Assembly: GCA_009784095.1 (NCBI GenBank)
Contig: WRDL01000006.1
Coordinates: forward strand, 1-24,216
Length of the DNA stretch: 24,216 nt
Direction of reading: 5' to 3'
From: Coriobacteriia bacterium
GTDB lineage: Bacteria > Actinomycetota > Coriobacteriia > WRKU01
Position 1 is the first letter of the stretch, and every line of letters begins with the position of its first letter. This document shows positions 21,735 through 24,216 of this stretch, piece after piece. Under the pieces are notes generated by a model that was given only the letters and a program-made list of their open reading frames with translations, made no database searches and was not told where the DNA came from. A program made the position numbers and the translations under genes.

Positions 21735-23840
21735 TCAGTTGCCACCTCTGCGTTCGCGCGCGATGCGTACGTGGCAGAAGGCACAGTAGGTCTCCTGGTG
21801 ACACGCGTAGCAATCACGTGCATTACCGCCGGTCGCAACGACCGCATGGTAGGTCAACCACGGTTGATCGGCGACCGCCTGCGGATGATGGCACGCGTCA
21901 CAGAATGCCTGCGCGTGGCAATTCAGGCAGGTCGCGCGTGCGTACGTTCCATCGTTGAGTTGCGTGCTGTGCGCGAACTTCTGCGCTCCGCCGTCAGTCG
22001 GGTGTGGCATATCGAGACCGTGACAACCCTTACAGAACGCGGAGTTCGGAAGCGTAGCCGCATCTCCCTCGTGACAGAACAGACAGTTCGCAGCATCGGC
22101 TTTGAACGCGGTCACATGCCCACCGCCTTTTACGAAGTCGGCTGCGCTGTGAGACGCAGGCAATACGTTGTTGGATTGGTGACAAGCCACACAGTCGGCT
22201 TGGACATGGCACTTACCCACGCAGGTCGACGAGCCATACTCATTGGTCGCCGCACCGTGAGCCGGGAGCCACTCGGTCGTCGCGGTCGCACCGATATGGT
22301 GACAACTCGAACAGACCTCGGTAAAGCCGTGACAGTTCGCACAAGTCGCTTTGTCGCTTGCGCTATGCAGGCTGCGGAACTGTGCGGGATGCGGCATCTC
22401 CATGCCGTGGCAGTCAAGACAGAACGGAGCGTTGATCCCGCCTTCACCGTGGCAGACCGCACAGGTCTCGGTCGAGTTCTGCGCCGCAACCGCGTGAGCC
22501 GCGGTCGCCTTTGCGGGGGTCTCGCCGAATATGGTCTGCGCCGGTGTCGCGGGATGGACGAAGTCAGCAGCGCTATGCGATGCCGGTATGACATTGCGCA
22601 TCGTATGACACGCTTCGCAGAATGAGATGACGTGACAGCTGCTGGTGCAGACGCCAACGCCGGTCGTAGAGACCGCGACCGCGTGCTGGATGTTGGTCCA
22701 GTCGCTCGTCTTATCGAAGTTCCAGTTGGACTCCGCTCCGTGGTGACAATTGTTGCAGAACAGCGTCTCAGCCTCGACGCCGTGACACATCACGCACTTC
22801 TCGGCCTTCTCCTCATCCTTCGAGATGGCGGGATGACCGTCAGCATCTGTGACATTGGCAGGTCTGAGGAACTGGGCGGGGTGTGGCATATCCATGCCGT
22901 GGCAATCGAAGCAGAAGCTTCTCTTGTGGCAGGTGAAGCATTCGTTGATCGCGCTCGGCGGGAAGAGCGGGAGACCCTCAGGTCCGTGTCCGCCTCCATG
23001 TCCGCCGCCGTGATCCTCGGCCAGAGCGTGGACCATCTCTTTCTTCGAGGCCGCATCAGGCTCACCATCGAGATGATAGTGCTCGATCGCCTCGAGTACC
23101 TCATTGTGCTGCGCAAGAGCAGCATCGGCATGAGGACGACGAACGAAGTCGGCCACCTCGTGGCTCTCAGGGACCAGATCGAAGTCAGAGGTGTGGCACG
23201 CTTTGCACTCACCGGTCGCGACCGCTCCGTCCTCCATGTCATGGCAGCGGTAGCATGAGGTCATCGTCATGAAATCGTAGTGACCCTCGCTGACCTTACC
23301 GGTCTGCGGATCGATCAGGACCGGAGGCATCCCATCTTCATTGTGCGCCACGCGATTGTGGCACATCGTACAGGTGATATGGGCACTCTCGTGCGCCTCA
23401 TGGTCGATGACGATGCCGGCGGATGGAGTTACCTCTCGATTCTCCAGATTGTGGCACTGCGTACACTGGGTCGAGGGGAATGTGTAGGCAGAAAGTGCCG
23501 TCGCACTATAGGGATTGAGCGGCAGGTGGAACGTGTTCGTCACCGTGGGAGGGAGCTCCGCGAGCGCTTCGACCTTATGCAGGAGGAAGGTGACAGGATC
23601 TGCTCCTGCCGGCATGTGGCACGATACGCAAGAGACCTTGGCATGTGCCGAGTTGTGGTAGGCGGCTATCGCGTCATCTTGTACTTTGTGGCAGACCGAC
23701 GCACAGAACCAGTACGAGGTCGTCGCGCCCACCGCCAAAGCGACAAAGAAGAACAGGAACGATAGAAGTGCACCTAACCAGATGATTGCTCGCGGGCGCG
23801 TCACAGGGTTGCGAAACGCCTCAATCAGTCTTGATATCAT
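21735..23840 (-). CDS. Membrane-anchored 24-site multiheme c-type cytochrome with three hexaheme repeats
   Basis: 701 residues. An N-terminal anchor (about 18-43) leads directly to the first haem site, as in NapC/NirT/NrfH-type proteins. I count 21 CX2CH and 3 CX3CH sites, at Cys46, 398 and 540 for the latter. Sites 1-6 lie in residues 46-216. A linker with HGGGHGGGHG (277-286) follows. Then three modules of six sites start at Cys301, Cys460 and Cys586. Each module has FCxxCHGxxMPHP at its second site and FCxxCHH or similar at its fourth; modules 1 and 2 end NVxPASHSAADFV. It should carry electrons across the cell envelope, from or to the quinone pool; the partner is unknown. GAGGAG 6 nt before the ATG supports the start. 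Confidence 0.93.
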   Translation of the reverse strand: MISRLIEAFRNPVTRPRAIIWLGALLSFLFFFVALAVGATTSYWFCASVCHKVQDDAIAAYHNSAHAKVSCVSCHMPAGADPVTFLLHKVEALAELPPTVTNTFHLPLNPYSATALSAYTFPSTQCTQCHNLENREVTPSAGIVIDHEAHESAHITCTMCHNRVAHNEDGMPPVLIDPQTGKVSEGHYDFMTMTSCYRCHDMEDGAVATGECKACHTSDFDLVPESHEVADFVRRPHADAALAQHNEVLEAIEHYHLDGEPDAASKKEMVHALAEDHGGGHGGGHGPEGLPLFPPSAINECFTCHKRSFCFDCHGMDMPHPAQFLRPANVTDADGHPAISKDEEKAEKCVMCHGVEAETLFCNNCHHGAESNWNFDKTSDWTNIQHAVAVSTTGVGVCTSSCHVISFCEACHTMRNVIPASHSAADFVHPATPAQTIFGETPAKATAAHAVAAQNSTETCAVCHGEGGINAPFCLDCHGMEMPHPAQFRSLHSASDKATCANCHGFTEVCSSCHHIGATATTEWLPAHGAATNEYGSSTCVGKCHVQADCVACHQSNNVLPASHSAADFVKGGGHVTAFKADAANCLFCHEGDAATLPNSAFCKGCHGLDMPHPTDGGAQKFAHSTQLNDGTYARATCLNCHAQAFCDACHHPQAVADQPWLTYHAVVATGGNARDCYACHQETYCAFCHVRIARERRGGN

Positions 23841-23882
23841 AGGATACTCCTCAATATCTTGCTTACATCAGCAAACACAATC

Positions 23883-23900
23883 CGGACTTGCGTCCGGACT
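23883..23900 (-). promoter_or_regulatory. Leader hairpin of the cytochrome gene
   Basis: TCCGGAC / GTCCGGA stem with loop TTGC on the plus strand. As minus-strand RNA the loop is GCAA, a GNRA tetraloop closed by C-G, followed by TTGTGTTTG. It lies about 45-60 nt before the ATG and could attenuate or stabilise the message. Upstream, at 23911-23929, TATATGAA occurs twice, 11 bp apart, next to a possible promoter (TTGTCA, 15 bp, TATAAA on the minus strand). Confidence 0.45.
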
Positions 23901-24001
23901 TTTGTCCTACTATATGAACTTTATATGAAGATGGGGGAAATGACAACCGAAAACGGTGATTACTCCCTGCTGGTCTGAGTGCTGAGGGAAACGCCTAAAA
24001 G

Positions 24002-24216
24002 CTAGGGACGTCTTCCCATATAGAAATCATAGATCGAGGAATAGCAGACCGAGTAGCCGGGCATCGGCGCGTGGATCATCGTTCCGCCACCGACGTAAAG
24101 TCCGACGTGTCCTCCACCGCTGGTGATGACCAGGTCACCCGGTTGCAGGTCACCGTAGGCGACGTATGAACCGTACTCCATCATGCCGTAGGTAGTACGG
24201 GGCAGATAAACTCCCA
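24002..24216 (-). CDS. NlpC/P60-family cell-wall hydrolase (partial, N-terminus off the right edge)
   Basis: About 71 residues of the C-terminus are visible, open to the window edge. VYLPRTTYGM, then LQPGDLVITSGGGHVGLYVGGGTMIHAP, interrupted here only by my choice of quote, match the end of the NlpC/P60 domain: the His of GGGHVGLYVG is the catalytic His. The catalytic Cys would lie just beyond the edge. These are cysteine peptidases that cut stem-peptide bonds (usually gamma-D-Glu to diamino acid) in peptidoglycan. Its stop is 161 bp before the cytochrome start. Confidence 0.85.
   Translation of the reverse strand, partial: GVYLPRTTYGMMEYGSYVAYGDLQPGDLVITSGGGHVGLYVGGGTMIHAPMPGYSVCYSSIYDFYMGRRP

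Noticed and set aside
21597..22625. Plus-strand open frame of 342 codons across the cytochrome and repeats
   Set aside because: Shadow of the cytochrome coding strand, starting inside a repeat unit.

Overview
The window is a stretch of a bacterial chromosome with moderately high GC. Housekeeping genes are nearly all on the minus strand, and two genes (a YedF-like DsrE protein and a phosphopantetheinyl transferase) are on the plus strand. The mix of a Veg protein, a fused two-domain EcfA ATPase, a class II LysRS, an N-terminally anchored multiheme cytochrome c, frequent GTG/TTG starts and at least one apparently leaderless gene suggests an anaerobic or respiring actinobacterium, possibly Coriobacteriia-like. 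That placement is inference; no marker phylogeny was done.

Left part (1-6546): ilvE, dnaE, a membrane-anchored TPR protein and an NHL beta-propeller protein form a tight unit. dnaE-TPR-NHL are joined by ATGA and GTGA overlaps, and the NHL gene runs off the left edge. Next (6547-7709) is an accessory patch: three perfect or near-perfect 32-bp tandem repeats, a VapC/Phd-type toxin-antitoxin pair with 9-bp tandem repeats in front of it, and tRNA-Gln(UUG).

Middle (7828-12768): a MobA-like nucleotidyltransferase gene, then veg-ispE with a clear extended -10 promoter, then ecfA(A')-ecfT-truA, read from high to low coordinates. A divergent yedF-like gene (12917-13255) ends in a 33-bp tandem duplication. 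It converges on a three-gene unit: a LytTR response regulator, a 118-residue two-TM protein and a 50-residue Cys-rich protein that has no recognised family here.

Right part (14721-24216): rsmA/ksgA coupled to an iron-sulfur-flavoprotein-like reductase, a divergent Sfp-type PPTase, lysS, greA, tatA, then mtnP coupled to a DUF2085 membrane protein directly behind tRNA-Pro(CGG). After a REP-like cluster comes a 701-residue membrane-anchored cytochrome with 24 candidate haem sites, built as an N-terminal six-site part plus three repeats of a six-site module. The window ends in a partial NlpC/P60 hydrolase.

One repeat family (core GTCGGTTCCTTTCGTCCCA) occurs in several intergenic gaps as tandem, inverted and decayed copies and behaves like a REP/REPIN family. 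The most noteworthy items are the modular 24-haem cytochrome, the LytTR/two-TM/Cys-rich small-protein unit, and this repeat family. No CRISPR array, prophage, transposase or rRNA was seen.
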